Assembly: GCA_902794395.1 (NCBI GenBank)
Contig: CADBHB010000018.1
Span: 32,174 to 96,173, forward strand
From: an uncultured Ruminococcus sp.
GTDB lineage: Bacteria > Bacillota > Clostridia > Oscillospirales > Acutalibacteraceae
DNA: 64,000 nt
Direction: 5' to 3'
Part shown: piece after piece, positions 49,115 to 58,095 of the stretch
Numbering within the stretch: the stretch's first letter is position 1
How the letters are laid out: each line of letters opens with the position of its first letter
The notes under the pieces: model-generated
The model's database searches: none
The model's input: only the letters and a program-made list of their open reading frames with translations
Told to the model about the DNA's origin: nothing
Made by a program: the position numbers and the translations under genes

Positions 49115-51505
49115 TTATCCTAATACTTTTTTGGCGGTATCTACGCTTTCTTTGGCGTCGCGGCAGTAGTAGTCCGCTCCAATCTTCATGGCGTATTCCT
49201 CGGTAAGCACGGCTCCGCCTACGAATACCACGCATTTGCTGCTGCCGTCGGGATTTTGCAGTTCGGGAGTTTGGCGCACCAGCCTGATGGTATCCTCCAT
49301 GCTTTTGAGAGTGGTGGTCATAAGCGCCGAAAGCCCTATCATACGGATGTCCTGCTCAACAGCGGCGTCGACCACCGCCTGCGGGTCGACGTCCTTGCCC
49401 AGATCCACCACGGTGTAGCCGTAGTTGTCGAGCAGCACCTTTACTATGTTTTTGCCGATGTCGTGGATGTCGCCCTTGACAGTGGCAAGGATTATCTTTC
49501 CCTTGCTGACGCTCTCGTTGCCCGATTTGCCGAGATGCTGTTTGATAACATCAAAGCACTCCTGCGCGGTGTTGGCGCTTTGTATCAGCTGAGGCAGGAA
49601 TATCTTGTTCTTTTCAAAGTCCTCGCCTACCCTGTCCAGCGCGGGTATCAGCATGGTGTTGACCACATCCATCGGGTCTGCGGCCTCGAGCAGCCGTGCG
49701 GTTACCTGCGCCGCCTCGTTCTTCAAGCCGCTGTACACCGCGTCGGCGAGGCTGAGCTCCGCCTTAGCCTGAGGCTGAGGCGCAGAGGGCGCGTCGTTGT
49801 AGCTCGCGATGAATCCGGCGGCGTTCTTATCTATGTTCGCCAGCACCCTGTAGGCACGCACGGCGCCCGTCATAGCGTCGATGTTCGGGTTGATTATAGG
49901 AAGATCCAATCCCTCCTCCAGCGCCATAGTCAAAAACGTGCTGTTGACCAGCTCGCGGTTGGGCAGTCCGAAGGAGATGTTGCTCACGCCCAGACAGGTC
50001 TTGCAGCCCAGCTCGGTTTTTACTCGGTGCAAAGCCTTTAGGGTTTCGCGGCAGGCTTCCTGCTCGGCGGAAACAGTCAGGGTAAGGCAGTCTATGTATA
50101 CGTCGCGCCTGTCGATACCCACTGCCTCGGCGCGCTTTACTATGCGCTCGGCGATCTTGAATCTGCCCTCGGCGGTTTTGGGTATACCGTTTTCATCAAG
50201 CGTCAGACCCACCACCGACGCACCGTATTTTTTCACCAGCGGCAAGACGGCGGAAAGGCTCTTTTCCTCTCCGTTCACTGAGTTGACGATCGGCTTGCCG
50301 TTGTAGCAGCGCAGTCCCGCCTCAAGCACCTCTGGCTTTGTGGCGTCGATCTGCAGGGGCGCGTCGCACACGCTCTGTATTGCCTTGAGCACGCGCACCA
50401 TCATCTTTTTCTCGTCGATCTCGGGGTGTCCTACGTTGACGTCGAGGATCTCGGCGCCGCCGCTGACCTGCGAAAGCGCCTGGGTCAGGATGTAGTCTAT
50501 GTCGTTGTTGACGAGCGCCTGCTTAAAGAGCTTTTTGCCCGTGGGGTTTATGCGCTCGCCGATGATGCGCGGGCCGTTGATCTCCACCGCGGTGCTAGCG
50601 CTGCAAACGGCGGTGTCGGTGCTTTTGGGACAGGGCTGAAAGTGTTCGCCGTCGAGCATGGCTTTCAGCTCTTTGATGTATTCGGGCGTGGTGCCGCAGC
50701 AGCCGCCCGTGAATTTCACACCGTAGGGCAGCAGCGCCTTGACGCACTGCGCGAAGCGGTCGGGAAGGATGTCGTAGGTATTGCTGTTGGGGTCGGGCAG
50801 TCCGGCGTTCGCCTTTACGATAAGAGGCAGGTCGGTGTAGCGGGTCATCTCCGCCACCACCGGCTCCAGCTCGTCGGGTCCCAGCGAGCAGTTGACGCCC
50901 AGCGCGGTCACGCCCAAGCCGCTGAGAGTCAGCGCCGCCGAAGCGGGCGACACTCCCGTAAAGGTGCGGCCGCTGCGCTCGAAGGTCATGGTGGCTATTA
51001 TGGGCAGGTCGCTGTTTTCGCGCGCCGCCAGTATCGCCGCCTTTAACTCATAAAGGTCGGTCATCGTTTCAAAAACTATCAGATCCGCATCCCTGCCGGC
51101 GACTACCTGCTGTTTGAAATAGTCGTAGGCGTCCTCGAACCGCAGAGTGCCCGCGGGTTCGAGCAGCATGCCTACGGGGCCGATGTCCAGCGCCGTAAGC
51201 GCGTCGCTGCCCTCACAGGCTTTTTTCGCGTTGGCGATGCCCGCCGCGATGACCTCCTCCACGCTGCAGCCGCTGCCCTCCAGCTTGTAGGCGTTGGCGC
51301 CGAAGGTATTTGTATAAACAATGTCGGCGCCCGCCTCGATATACGCCTTGTGAAAGGACGTGATAAGCTCGGGCCGCGTGAGGTTGAGCGTTTCGGGCGA
51401 GTGGTCGTAGACAGCGCCGCTCTTTTGGATAAGAGTGCCCATAGCGCCGTCGAGCAGGATGAATTCTTTATTCTTTAACAGTGTTTTCAAATCCACAGTG
51501 TTCAC
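49115..51505 (-). CDS. metH: Cobalamin-dependent methionine synthase, core without activation domain
   Basis: 796 residues, GTG start. Homocysteine-binding zinc domain (VNCSLGPDE with Cys, GGCCGTTPEY), pterin-binding domain (IIGERINPTGKKLFK), helical cap, and B12-binding domain with DIHDIGKN (His ligand) and a GLSALMTTTLKSM region. The C-terminal AdoMet-binding activation domain is absent, being a separate gene that overlaps this one by 38 bases. It transfers methyl from 5-methyl-THF to homocysteine. metF upstream makes that methyl-THF. B12 adenosylation gene cobO is 35 kb away. Confidence 0.95.
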   Translation of the reverse strand: MNTVDLKTLLKNKEFILLDGAMGTLIQKSGAVYDHSPETLNLTRPELITSFHKAYIEAGADIVYTNTFGANAYKLEGSGCSVEEVIAAGIANAKKACEGSDALTALDIGPVGMLLEPAGTLRFEDAYDYFKQQVVAGRDADLIVFETMTDLYELKAAILAARENSDLPIIATMTFERSGRTFTGVSPASAALTLSGLGVTALGVNCSLGPDELEPVVAEMTRYTDLPLIVKANAGLPDPNSNTYDILPDRFAQCVKALLPYGVKFTGGCCGTTPEYIKELKAMLDGEHFQPCPKSTDTAVCSASTAVEINGPRIIGERINPTGKKLFKQALVNNDIDYILTQALSQVSGGAEILDVNVGHPEIDEKKMMVRVLKAIQSVCDAPLQIDATKPEVLEAGLRCYNGKPIVNSVNGEEKSLSAVLPLVKKYGASVVGLTLDENGIPKTAEGRFKIAERIVKRAEAVGIDRRDVYIDCLTLTVSAEQEACRETLKALHRVKTELGCKTCLGVSNISFGLPNRELVNSTFLTMALEEGLDLPIINPNIDAMTGAVRAYRVLANIDKNAAGFIASYNDAPSAPQPQAKAELSLADAVYSGLKNEAAQVTARLLEAADPMDVVNTMLIPALDRVGEDFEKNKIFLPQLIQSANTAQECFDVIKQHLGKSGNESVSKGKIILATVKGDIHDIGKNIVKVLLDNYGYTVVDLGKDVDPQAVVDAAVEQDIRMIGLSALMTTTLKSMEDTIRLVRQTPELQNPDGSSKCVVFVGGAVLTEEYAMKIGADYYCRDAKESVDTAKKVLG

Positions 51506-52130
51506 CGTTCCTTCTGTACTGACAGGTTTCTCTGAGGCTGCACACCGCGCAGCCGCGTCTGCCCCTCGGCACGGGCGACGCAGACAGTCCCGCGACAGCG
51601 GTCACCGACTTTGCGGGGATAAGCAGCAGGCTGTCGCTGACACTCAGTCCGATTTTGCGCTGAGCGTCCAGCAGCCGCAAAAAGGTTTTTTGCAGCGATA
51701 TTGGGTAGTCGCCGTAGCCGGGGCTGAACCGAAAGGTCATAAACCAGCCCGGGTTTTCCGCCATGATGCGTTCGTCCAGCCTTGCGCAGACCTGTTCGAC
51801 CGCTACGCTTGCCATAGCGTCGAGCACCACAGCCTGCGCCATGTCGCGCACCTGCGCGACGCGGATCAAACGGTCGACCTCAGCGCCCAGGGTGGCGCAC
51901 ATCACCACCGCGCGCGAGCATCCCGCCAAATGGCGGCGGATGTCCTCGCCCTCAGTCAGGCTGTCCTGCGGCAGCTCGAGTATTTTATAAAGGTATTTCG
52001 GGCGCGCGCAGGCAAGCAGCTGCTTTTCGCAGTCGTCCATCAGGCGCTCCATTTCCGCGTTCATTTCAACGCCCGCTCCGCCCAGATAGCGAATAGTTTC
52101 GCGGCGGTCCGGCCTTTCCGGCGCTATCAT
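51468..52130 (-). CDS. Methionine synthase activation domain protein
   Basis: 220 residues. The motif RFSPGYGDYPISLQ and the later LLLIPAKSVTAV are the activation-domain signature that binds AdoMet and reductively reactivates B12 in MetH. The Cys-rich tail (CAVCSLRETCQYRR) is common in the stand-alone form. It overlaps metF by four bases and metH by 38, so the three genes are translated as a coupled unit. A stand-alone activation domain is frequent in Clostridia. Confidence 0.9.
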   Translation of the reverse strand: MIAPERPDRRETIRYLGGAGVEMNAEMERLMDDCEKQLLACARPKYLYKILELPQDSLTEGEDIRRHLAGCSRAVVMCATLGAEVDRLIRVAQVRDMAQAVVLDAMASVAVEQVCARLDERIMAENPGWFMTFRFSPGYGDYPISLQKTFLRLLDAQRKIGLSVSDSLLLIPAKSVTAVAGLSASPVPRGRRGCAVCSLRETCQYRRNGEHCGFENTVKE

Positions 52131-52987
52131 AGCAAAGTTTCCACCGCGCGGGTTATCTTTTCCGCCACATAGGGGTTGTTCATCGTGTAAAGGTGTATGC
52201 CGTCAACACCGTTTGATAGCAGGTCGACTATCTGCTCCACCGCGTAAGCTATTCCCGCGTCGCGCAGCGCCTCGGGCTTGCTCTCGTACTTTTGCATCAT
52301 CTTGGTGAATTTGGGCGGCAGGCTGGCGCCGCAGAGCGACACCATGCGCTCGATTTGACGCTTGTTGGTAACGGGCATTATTCCCGCCTCGATCGGCACG
52401 TCGATGCCCGCTATCTCGGTGCGCTCCAAAAAGCGGTAAAACAGGGCGTTGTCAAAAAACAGCTGGCTTATCAGGTGACGCGCGCCTGCGTCCACCTTCT
52501 TTTTGAGGTTGAGCACATCCTCCACGTCGCTTGCGGAATCCACATGGCTCTCGGGATAGCAGGCGCCGCTGAGGTCAAAATCGCCGCGCTCGCGGATGTA
52601 GGCGCACAGCTCGCTGGCATAGCGGAAATCCGTCTGCGGCTCAACGCCCTCCACATAGTCGCCGCGCAGCGCGAGGATGTTTTCGATGCCGTTGCGCTTG
52701 AAATCCTCCAGCGTTTCATCTATCATCTCGCGGGTGCTGTTGACGCAGGTCAAATGTGCCACCGACTCCACGTGAAAGTCGCGCTTGATCTTAGAGGCGA
52801 TCTCGCAGGTGCGGCTGTGCGCGCCCGAACCGCCCGCGCCGTAGGTTACGCTGATGAAATCGGGGCGCAGCGCGCAGATCTCCTCGAGCTTGCCGTAGAC
52901 AGACTCTATAGGAGAGTCCTTTTTTGGCGGAAAGACCTCAAAGGAAAAAACCGCCTTGCCTGTGCCGAAAAGCGAATTTATCTTCAT
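52127..52987 (-). CDS. metF: Methylenetetrahydrofolate reductase
   Basis: 286 residues. FSFEVFPPKKDS at the N-terminus (Glu active site) and ISVTYGAGGSG, with the DSASDVEDVLNLKKKVDAGA flavin region, are typical. It reduces methylene-THF to methyl-THF, the donor for MetH. First gene of the metF-activation-metH operon. The leader has no recognisable S-box riboswitch. Confidence 0.94.
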   Translation of the reverse strand: MKINSLFGTGKAVFSFEVFPPKKDSPIESVYGKLEEICALRPDFISVTYGAGGSGAHSRTCEIASKIKRDFHVESVAHLTCVNSTREMIDETLEDFKRNGIENILALRGDYVEGVEPQTDFRYASELCAYIRERGDFDLSGACYPESHVDSASDVEDVLNLKKKVDAGARHLISQLFFDNALFYRFLERTEIAGIDVPIEAGIMPVTNKRQIERMVSLCGASLPPKFTKMMQKYESKPEALRDAGIAYAVEQIVDLLSNGVDGIHLYTMNNPYVAEKITRAVETLL

Positions 52988-53050
52988 ATCATCATCTCAC
53001 ATCATTGTTATTTGGTTGATTATAGCACATTTCGCAACAAAACACAAGAC

Positions 53051-53087
53051 AAAGAAACAGCGCAAAGCCGAAAAAGCTCTGCGCTGT
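53051..53087 (-). terminator. Terminator after the dockerin gene
   Basis: ACAGCGCAGAGC pairs with GCTTTGCGCTGT around a T-rich loop; on the minus strand TTCTTTG follows. Confidence 0.75.
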
Positions 53088-53144
53088 TATATGCAGTACC
53101 GCATGATACGAACGAGCGCCGCAAATCTTGCGGTGTCGCCTGTA

Positions 53145-54677
53145 TTATTCCACTTCAGCGATAATACGCTGCATCGCCGTTATATCCAAAACATTCACCT
53201 TGCCGTCGCCGGTGACGTCGGCGAGGAGCAGCTGCTCCGGAGTAAGCTCGTCATACTCCGCCAAAAAGCGCAGCAGCACGGTGACATCCTCTACCGTCAG
53301 CACGCCGTCGCCGTCAAGGTCGCCCATTACCGGCTCGGGAACCGGGACAGAGCGCACCGTACATTCGTCGATATATTGCAGCGTGCCTGTTTCGGCGGGA
53401 GACGTCGCCATGACCGCGTACAGCGCGCCGTCGATGATCCTCACGCCGTAGAAGCTCTTTTCGTAGGTATCCTCGGCAAATAAGCTGAACTCGCCCGAAA
53501 CCGTGTCATACACATATATTTCATGCTCGGTGTTCATGTACAGATAGCCGTCAAACTCCTGCAACCCGATAAACGCGTCAATCCATACGCTGCCGCTGCC
53601 TGTAGACCAATACACATTTCCAAAGCTGTGTACCACCTGAAAGCTGTCCGCGGCAAGGTCGTACAGCAACAGTTTCCTTCCGGTGTCGCTTTGGTCGACG
53701 GAATTGTTGTCCACCGCATAGACATCGCTGCCCACGCGGCAGAGCTGAGTATTAATTTTGTGGTAGCCCATATCATCAAAGCGCGTATCGACCGAGGGGA
53801 AATCCGTGGTGTAGCCGTAATGGTGATAGTTTGCGTCTCCGGCGCTTTCGATCGCCGCGTCACTCAGCAGGAAGTAGGTGTGATCTACAAAGCCGGGCTT
53901 ATCGGGAGAGGCGTCGTCCCAGGTGACGTCTACGTGGTAGTAATGTCCGTCTATCTTGACCTTGTTCCACTGGTGGAACATAGGCTCGGACTCGATGATC
54001 TCGCTGTCGATGCCCACCTGCGCCAGAAGATAGGAATATGCCTCCGAGTAGCCGTAGCACTTGCCCTGACCGTTCACCATCAGGTCATAGGTCTCGCCCG
54101 ACAGCAGGTATTCGGAATTAAGCGCCAGCTCGTCGTGCAAAACCAGCGCCTTTTCAAAGTCGGACATATTATCGTCCAGCTTGTTTAGGTACCACTGCGC
54201 CCGCGCGCGGAACTCGGCGCGCATTTGCAGCACCTGCGCGTCGCTGTATGTATCCTCGCCGATCGCCTGACCCGTGCTATCGTCATAAATCACCTTGCCC
54301 CAATGCAGATTGAGATAAGACAAAACCGATCTGCCGTTCATAAATTTTCCGCCCCACGAGAAGCTTCCGCTGACATAAAACAGCTCAGGGTGGGTGTGAA
54401 TAACGGTAGCAAACAGTTTTTTAGCGTTTTCGGGACTATAGGGGATCCCGTATGAGGAAATGTCCACCTGCTTATTGAGGTTATACGCGCCCTCGGCGAT
54501 CGCGTCAGCCGCGCCGGGGTACAAGTCGTTAAAATCCTTGTACTCCGAAATATGCCCAAAGGTCATGTCATCGCCCATTTCGACAGCCGACGCGGGTATC
54601 ACCGCCGCGCCTACTATCATCAACAGAGCCAGCAGCACCGCCGGCAGTCTGATGTATCTGTGTTTTCCCTGTTTCAT
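53145..54677 (-). CDS. Secreted transglutaminase-like protein with C-terminal type I dockerin
   Basis: 510 residues from the ATG at 54677, after GGAGGCAGGAG. Signal peptide (LPAVLLALLMIVGAAVIPASA). The transglutaminase-like core has Cys in GKCYGYSEAYSY, His in HYYHVDVTWDD and following Asp. A beta-rich middle domain is next. The end is a dockerin: DLDGDGVLTVEDVTVLLRF and DVTGDGKVNVLDITAMQ, two calcium loops, which bind a cohesin. It is thus likely to be part of a cellulosome-type or cell-surface assembly. No cohesin is in the window. Confidence 0.88.
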   Translation of the reverse strand: MKQGKHRYIRLPAVLLALLMIVGAAVIPASAVEMGDDMTFGHISEYKDFNDLYPGAADAIAEGAYNLNKQVDISSYGIPYSPENAKKLFATVIHTHPELFYVSGSFSWGGKFMNGRSVLSYLNLHWGKVIYDDSTGQAIGEDTYSDAQVLQMRAEFRARAQWYLNKLDDNMSDFEKALVLHDELALNSEYLLSGETYDLMVNGQGKCYGYSEAYSYLLAQVGIDSEIIESEPMFHQWNKVKIDGHYYHVDVTWDDASPDKPGFVDHTYFLLSDAAIESAGDANYHHYGYTTDFPSVDTRFDDMGYHKINTQLCRVGSDVYAVDNNSVDQSDTGRKLLLYDLAADSFQVVHSFGNVYWSTGSGSVWIDAFIGLQEFDGYLYMNTEHEIYVYDTVSGEFSLFAEDTYEKSFYGVRIIDGALYAVMATSPAETGTLQYIDECTVRSVPVPEPVMGDLDGDGVLTVEDVTVLLRFLAEYDELTPEQLLLADVTGDGKVNVLDITAMQRIIAEVE

Positions 54678-54710
54678 ATCTCCTGCCTCCTTGAAAAACA
54701 ATGTACCATT

Positions 54711-54740
54711 ATTATAGCACGACAGAATCACCCGCTTCAA
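54711..54740 (-). promoter_or_regulatory. SigA-type promoter for the dockerin gene
   Basis: Minus strand: TTGAAG (54735-54740), 18-base spacer, TATAAT (54711-54716). Confidence 0.7.
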
Positions 54741-54853
54741 TTGACAAACTGCCGACTTTAAGGCGGATTATTTGTAACATCACACAATTTTGCGCATACT
54801 TTGTCCACCGTGCCGCATATGATAGAACATCACACCACGCGGGAGGACTGACA

Positions 54854-55111
54854 GTGGATAAAACAGTAGAAGAACGCGCCCTGACGCTGGGCGGATATAT
54901 AGCGGAGGAAGGAGCCACGGTGCGGCAGGCGGCGCAGAAATTCGGCATAAGCAAAAGCACGGTACATAAGGACGTGACAGGTCGGCTGAGCCGTTTGAAC
55001 CCCGCGCTGTACCGACAGGTGCGCGAGATACTCGACCGCAACAAAAGCGAACGCCACCTGCGCGGCGGACTTGCTACCCGCGAAAAGTACCGGCATTTAA
55101 GAAACCACTGA
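54854..55111 (+). CDS. spoIIID: Sporulation transcription factor SpoIIID
   Basis: 85 residues from a GTG at 54854 that follows GGAGGACTGACA; the longer frame upstream is rejected. The helix-turn-helix ATVRQAAQKFGISKSTVHKDVTGRL and the basic RNKSERHLRGGLATREKY tail match SpoIIID, which adjusts mother-cell gene expression together with SigE and SigK. The last codons (HLRNH) and stop lie inside a palindromic repeat element that begins at 55096, so the natural C-terminus may have been replaced. A possible SigE-like box CATATGAT lies upstream. Confidence 0.92.
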   Translation: MDKTVEERALTLGGYIAEEGATVRQAAQKFGISKSTVHKDVTGRLSRLNPALYRQVREILDRNKSERHLRGGLATREKYRHLRNH

Positions 55112-55238
55112 ACCATTCACGCCATCTTGCCCCAAAAATCCCGGCAAGGCGTCAGCCTGACCTCCATGTGTTTGCGCAACCTGACGTAACATCTGACGGC
55201 GCGATCGGCGCACCCGAATGATCCAGCGCTTCCTTAAA
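55096..55238. repeat. Palindromic repeat element in the 3' end of spoIIID
   Basis: The left end TTTAAGAAACCACTGAACCATTCACGCC (split at 55096-55123) is an inverted copy, with mismatches, of the right end (55206-55238, complement TTTAAGGAAGCGCTGGATC then ATTCGGGTGCGCC). A better-kept copy of the same end is at 57067-57147. No transposase is inside. It appears to be a 143-bp MITE-like element; the left end makes up the last codons of spoIIID. Confidence 0.65.
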
Positions 55239-55269
55239 GACCCGGTCTTAGAACAGCGGCAAAAACGCA

Positions 55270-55298
55270 TTGACAATCTCCGACATTTCGATTATGAT
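55270..55298 (+). promoter_or_regulatory. SigA-type promoter for the caspase-like gene
   Basis: TTGACA (55270-55275), 17-base spacer, TATGAT (55293-55298), 75 bases before the ATG at 55374. Confidence 0.75.
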
Positions 55299-55373
55299 AA
55301 TACTTAAGGCAATGTCACAGCCCTTATGCATTGCCTCAAGGTCATGATTTTTTATCAACAAGGAGTGTTTGTC

Positions 55374-57014
55374 ATGCGTTTTCGTTCCATTTTAAAATCC
55401 GCTGCCGCCGTCTTCCTCGCGGCGCTCACCATCCCGCTGACAGGCTGCATATCCGACACCGACACCGGCTCCGGAAGCACCCCTAAGTCCGATGCCGCAC
55501 AGCTGATGGATCCCCAAATAGAAGCGGCATATGCCGGCGTAACCGAAAAATACGTCGACAAAAGCGGTGTGATCGCCACGGAAAAAATTGCCGATTACGT
55601 GGAGGAGCTGTATGCCTCTACCGATGAATTGGCTCAAAAGGGAATCATCAAAAACCGCGAAAAAGGAACTACTTATGTTTATGTTGAAGACAAAAACGGT
55701 ATCGGCTCATTTCTGGCAGCCCCCAACGAGGAATTTGCTGCGGGCGATAACTCGCTGTATTTTTGCTCCTATCAACCCTTTTATTCGGAATTCAATTCAA
55801 ACGCCTCTCATGCTACCGACCTGATGAACAGAGTTGCCAAAGGATATCAACAGCTCTCCGGCTTTGATTCCAAACAAACCATATTGAAGGATGGACAGGT
55901 CACCGCTGAAAGTGCCAAGCAATGGAAGCCCAACAGCGTCATCCTTTGGGACGGTCACGGGTACTATTCCCATTTCACTGGCTCCTGTCTCGCGCTGCCA
56001 CAGGTAATCGACGGATATTCTCAAGCCATCCAACAAGAATTAACAAAAGCGCATTTTACCCTTGTCAAGCTCTACAATAAAAGATATGTCGCACTGACAC
56101 CCAAATTTTTCAGAGATTACTACAGCGAGGGCGATTTAGATAACACGCTGATCTATCTCAGCACCTGCGAAAGCGGAAAGGACATCTTCGTGGATGACAC
56201 ACCCGAGGTGCAGCTGTCCAATGTGCTTTTGGACAAAGGCGCGTCAGCGGTATTTGTGAATTCAGATACTGTCCTGACAAGATACACCCACCAGATGGCA
56301 CACAAATCACTCATCGGCATCGCCTCCGGAAAAACCGCCGGAGAAGCGCTGGAGGATGCCAAAAAAGCATTCGGCGAATCCGACGCTGACGGGTGGAAAG
56401 CCCTGTTCAAGTCAGATGACCCCGCAGCATCCGTTTGGATCATCGGTGATGAAAACTATTCGCTGTCTACCGCAAAGAAAACAGCGTCCGCGACCGACCC
56501 CACCGATCCGCCGACCAAACCTACCACTCCTCCTGCCACCACTGCGCCGCCTGTCACCACCGCGCCGCCCGCCTCCACCGCGCCGCCCAGCCCCGATTAC
56601 ATCGATCCGAACACCTATCACAACAGCGAATACGGCTGGACCGTACAGCTGTCCAAGGAATTCCAACAGTACGGCATCACCGTTGAACACGGCGACAATG
56701 CCGACAGCTTCGTGTACGGCGCCGTCGGCTTCTATTACAAGGAGGCATATGAAGCGGATAAAAACGGTCTGCTGTTCACCATCTATGCCACGCCGATCGG
56801 CAGCGAGATCGACAACCGCACAACGGGCAGCAATCCCAACCGCGGCGGCTATCTGGGTGCGGACAAACAATATGCCTTCTATTGGTCGGGTCCCACCGAC
56901 CTTCAGGTGAACGAGAAAAGCCCCGACTTTGAACGGCAGCTGAAGGAATACCAACAGCTGTCCGAGAAAAACGAATCCACGATCAATTCCTTCGTATTGC
57001 TCGATTCCATCTGA
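55374..57014 (+). CDS. Caspase-like (clan CD) lipoprotein protease
   Basis: 546 residues from the ATG at 55374, after AAGGAG. Signal peptide with lipobox LTGC (Cys25). Residues 187-200 hold SVILWDGHGYYSH with His195; residues 260-268 hold LIYLSTCESG with Cys265. The His-Gly and hydrophobic-strand-Cys pair is the catalytic dyad of clan CD peptidases (caspase, gingipain, clostripain, CHAT). A Thr/Pro linker at about 375-415 leads to a C-terminal domain of about 130 residues (YGWTVQLSKEFQQYGI). It would act outside the membrane. Target unknown. Gene is bracketed by palindromic repeats. Confidence 0.8.
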   Translation: MRFRSILKSAAAVFLAALTIPLTGCISDTDTGSGSTPKSDAAQLMDPQIEAAYAGVTEKYVDKSGVIATEKIADYVEELYASTDELAQKGIIKNREKGTTYVYVEDKNGIGSFLAAPNEEFAAGDNSLYFCSYQPFYSEFNSNASHATDLMNRVAKGYQQLSGFDSKQTILKDGQVTAESAKQWKPNSVILWDGHGYYSHFTGSCLALPQVIDGYSQAIQQELTKAHFTLVKLYNKRYVALTPKFFRDYYSEGDLDNTLIYLSTCESGKDIFVDDTPEVQLSNVLLDKGASAVFVNSDTVLTRYTHQMAHKSLIGIASGKTAGEALEDAKKAFGESDADGWKALFKSDDPAASVWIIGDENYSLSTAKKTASATDPTDPPTKPTTPPATTAPPVTTAPPASTAPPSPDYIDPNTYHNSEYGWTVQLSKEFQQYGITVEHGDNADSFVYGAVGFYYKEAYEADKNGLLFTIYATPIGSEIDNRTTGSNPNRGGYLGADKQYAFYWSGPTDLQVNEKSPDFERQLKEYQQLSEKNESTINSFVLLDSI

Positions 57015-57018
57015 TCAA

Positions 57019-57057
57019 ACAGCGGACTGACTCCCCGTTCAGCCCGCTGTCTTTTTA
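57019..57057 (+). terminator. Terminator after the caspase-like gene
   Basis: ACAGCGG and CCGCTGT pair, with ACTGA and TCAG continuing the stem, followed by CTTTTTATT. Confidence 0.85.
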
Positions 57058-57066
57058 TTTAGAAAC

Positions 57067-57147
57067 GATTTTGGGCAAGATGGCGAAACAGATGTAAGCG
57101 AGTTGCGTGCCCAGTCGTAGGCGTGAATTGTTCAGTGCTTCCTTAAA
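57067..57147. repeat. Single end of the palindromic repeat element
   Basis: Complement reads TTTAAGGAAGCACTGAACAATTCACGCC, then 33 bases, then CGCCATCTTGCCCAAAATC. The same two blocks occur side by side at 55096-55145 (the 33-base part is missing there). It is the better-kept copy of the end and lies just after the caspase-like gene. Confidence 0.65.
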
Positions 57148-57186
57148 CAGGAAATTGCTTGAACCCGCCGTTGAACACGGTTATCG

Positions 57187-58020
57187 TTATCGGTCCGGTT
57201 CAGATAGGCGGGAGAGCGCGCACACCGGCGCATTGTATTCCGCGATCGTGGGGATAAAATTCTCGATAAACTCGGTGTGCTTCTTTCTGCCCTTCAAGTA
57301 GAAAAAGCCCGCCACGTTGAACACCACCGCACCGATGAAATTCACGAACAGATCCTTCATCGTATCGTACAGCCCGATGTCCAGATAGCCGTTGATATTC
57401 ATGCTCTGCCCGTTTACGGCAGTTGTTTTGATATTATCTACGGTCATCTTACCCATCGGCTTTATCAGCGTGTAGGAGTGGATGGTATTGATTACGGTAT
57501 CCTTCTGCATATCGTTGCCGAAGAAATAGTCCATGCCGAACTCAAAAAATTCCCATACCGTGCCGACCGTCATGGAAAAGCAAAACGAAAACAGCACCAC
57601 GAATATCGGCGACAGGTTCATCCTTATGCGGTCGTTACGGTTCAGGATGTCTATCAAGCCGAAGCCCACGCCCGCGCAGATAAAGCCGTTCAGGGTGTGA
57701 AGTATGGTGTCCCACATGGGTATCCTGCCGTAAAACGAGTGTATCTCGCCCAGAATGTTCGCCGCGAACACAAACAGGATCACCACACATTCCAGCACGC
57801 TCGGCAGCGCCACCTGTAGCCGCCGCTCCACAAAGGTCGGGATCAGCATCAAGCTCAGGGTGAGCACGCAAGTGAAGGTGTTTTCCCACTTTCCCCTGAG
57901 GATGCTGGCTACCATCACCCCGACGGTAAAGACGCGGATAATGAAATAGATGGCGGTTTTTACCTTGTGCCGCTTCATTTCCTCAACATTAAGCCGACTC
58001 CTCAGCTTTTCCTTTTCCAT
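57187..58020 (-). CDS. Polytopic membrane protein of unknown function
   Basis: 277 residues from the ATG at 58020, after GAGGGTGATGCT. About seven hydrophobic segments (YFIIRVFTVGVMVASIL, LSLMLIPTFV, VILFVFAANILG, DTILHTLNGFICAGVGFGL). It somewhat resembles the DUF2238/YjdF family (WDTILHTLNGF and TVGTVWEFFEFGMDYF), but that is tentative. It is downstream of the dehydratase gene on the same strand, with a hairpin between. Confidence 0.7.
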   Translation of the reverse strand: MEKEKLRSRLNVEEMKRHKVKTAIYFIIRVFTVGVMVASILRGKWENTFTCVLTLSLMLIPTFVERRLQVALPSVLECVVILFVFAANILGEIHSFYGRIPMWDTILHTLNGFICAGVGFGLIDILNRNDRIRMNLSPIFVVLFSFCFSMTVGTVWEFFEFGMDYFFGNDMQKDTVINTIHSYTLIKPMGKMTVDNIKTTAVNGQSMNINGYLDIGLYDTMKDLFVNFIGAVVFNVAGFFYLKGRKKHTEFIENFIPTIAEYNAPVCALSRLSEPDR

Positions 58021-58067
58021 AGCATCACCCTCTCTGAACAATATATGTGCTTTCCCTTTTATAAATA

Positions 58068-58095
58068 CAGGAGCAGCCGCGCTGCCCCTGATTTT
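58068..58095. terminator. Hairpin between dehydratase and membrane protein genes
   Basis: CAGG(A)GCAGC pairs with GCTGC(C)CCTG around CGC, with six T on the plus side and TATTTAT on the minus side. It may end the dehydratase transcript. Confidence 0.55.

Noticed and set aside
52988-53140. S-box (SAM) riboswitch upstream of metF
   Set aside because: The sequence lacks the conserved S-box core and the space before metF is too short.
57015-57186. Transposase gene between the caspase-like gene and its neighbour
   Set aside because: No ORF of useful length or transposase motif is there, only a repeat end.
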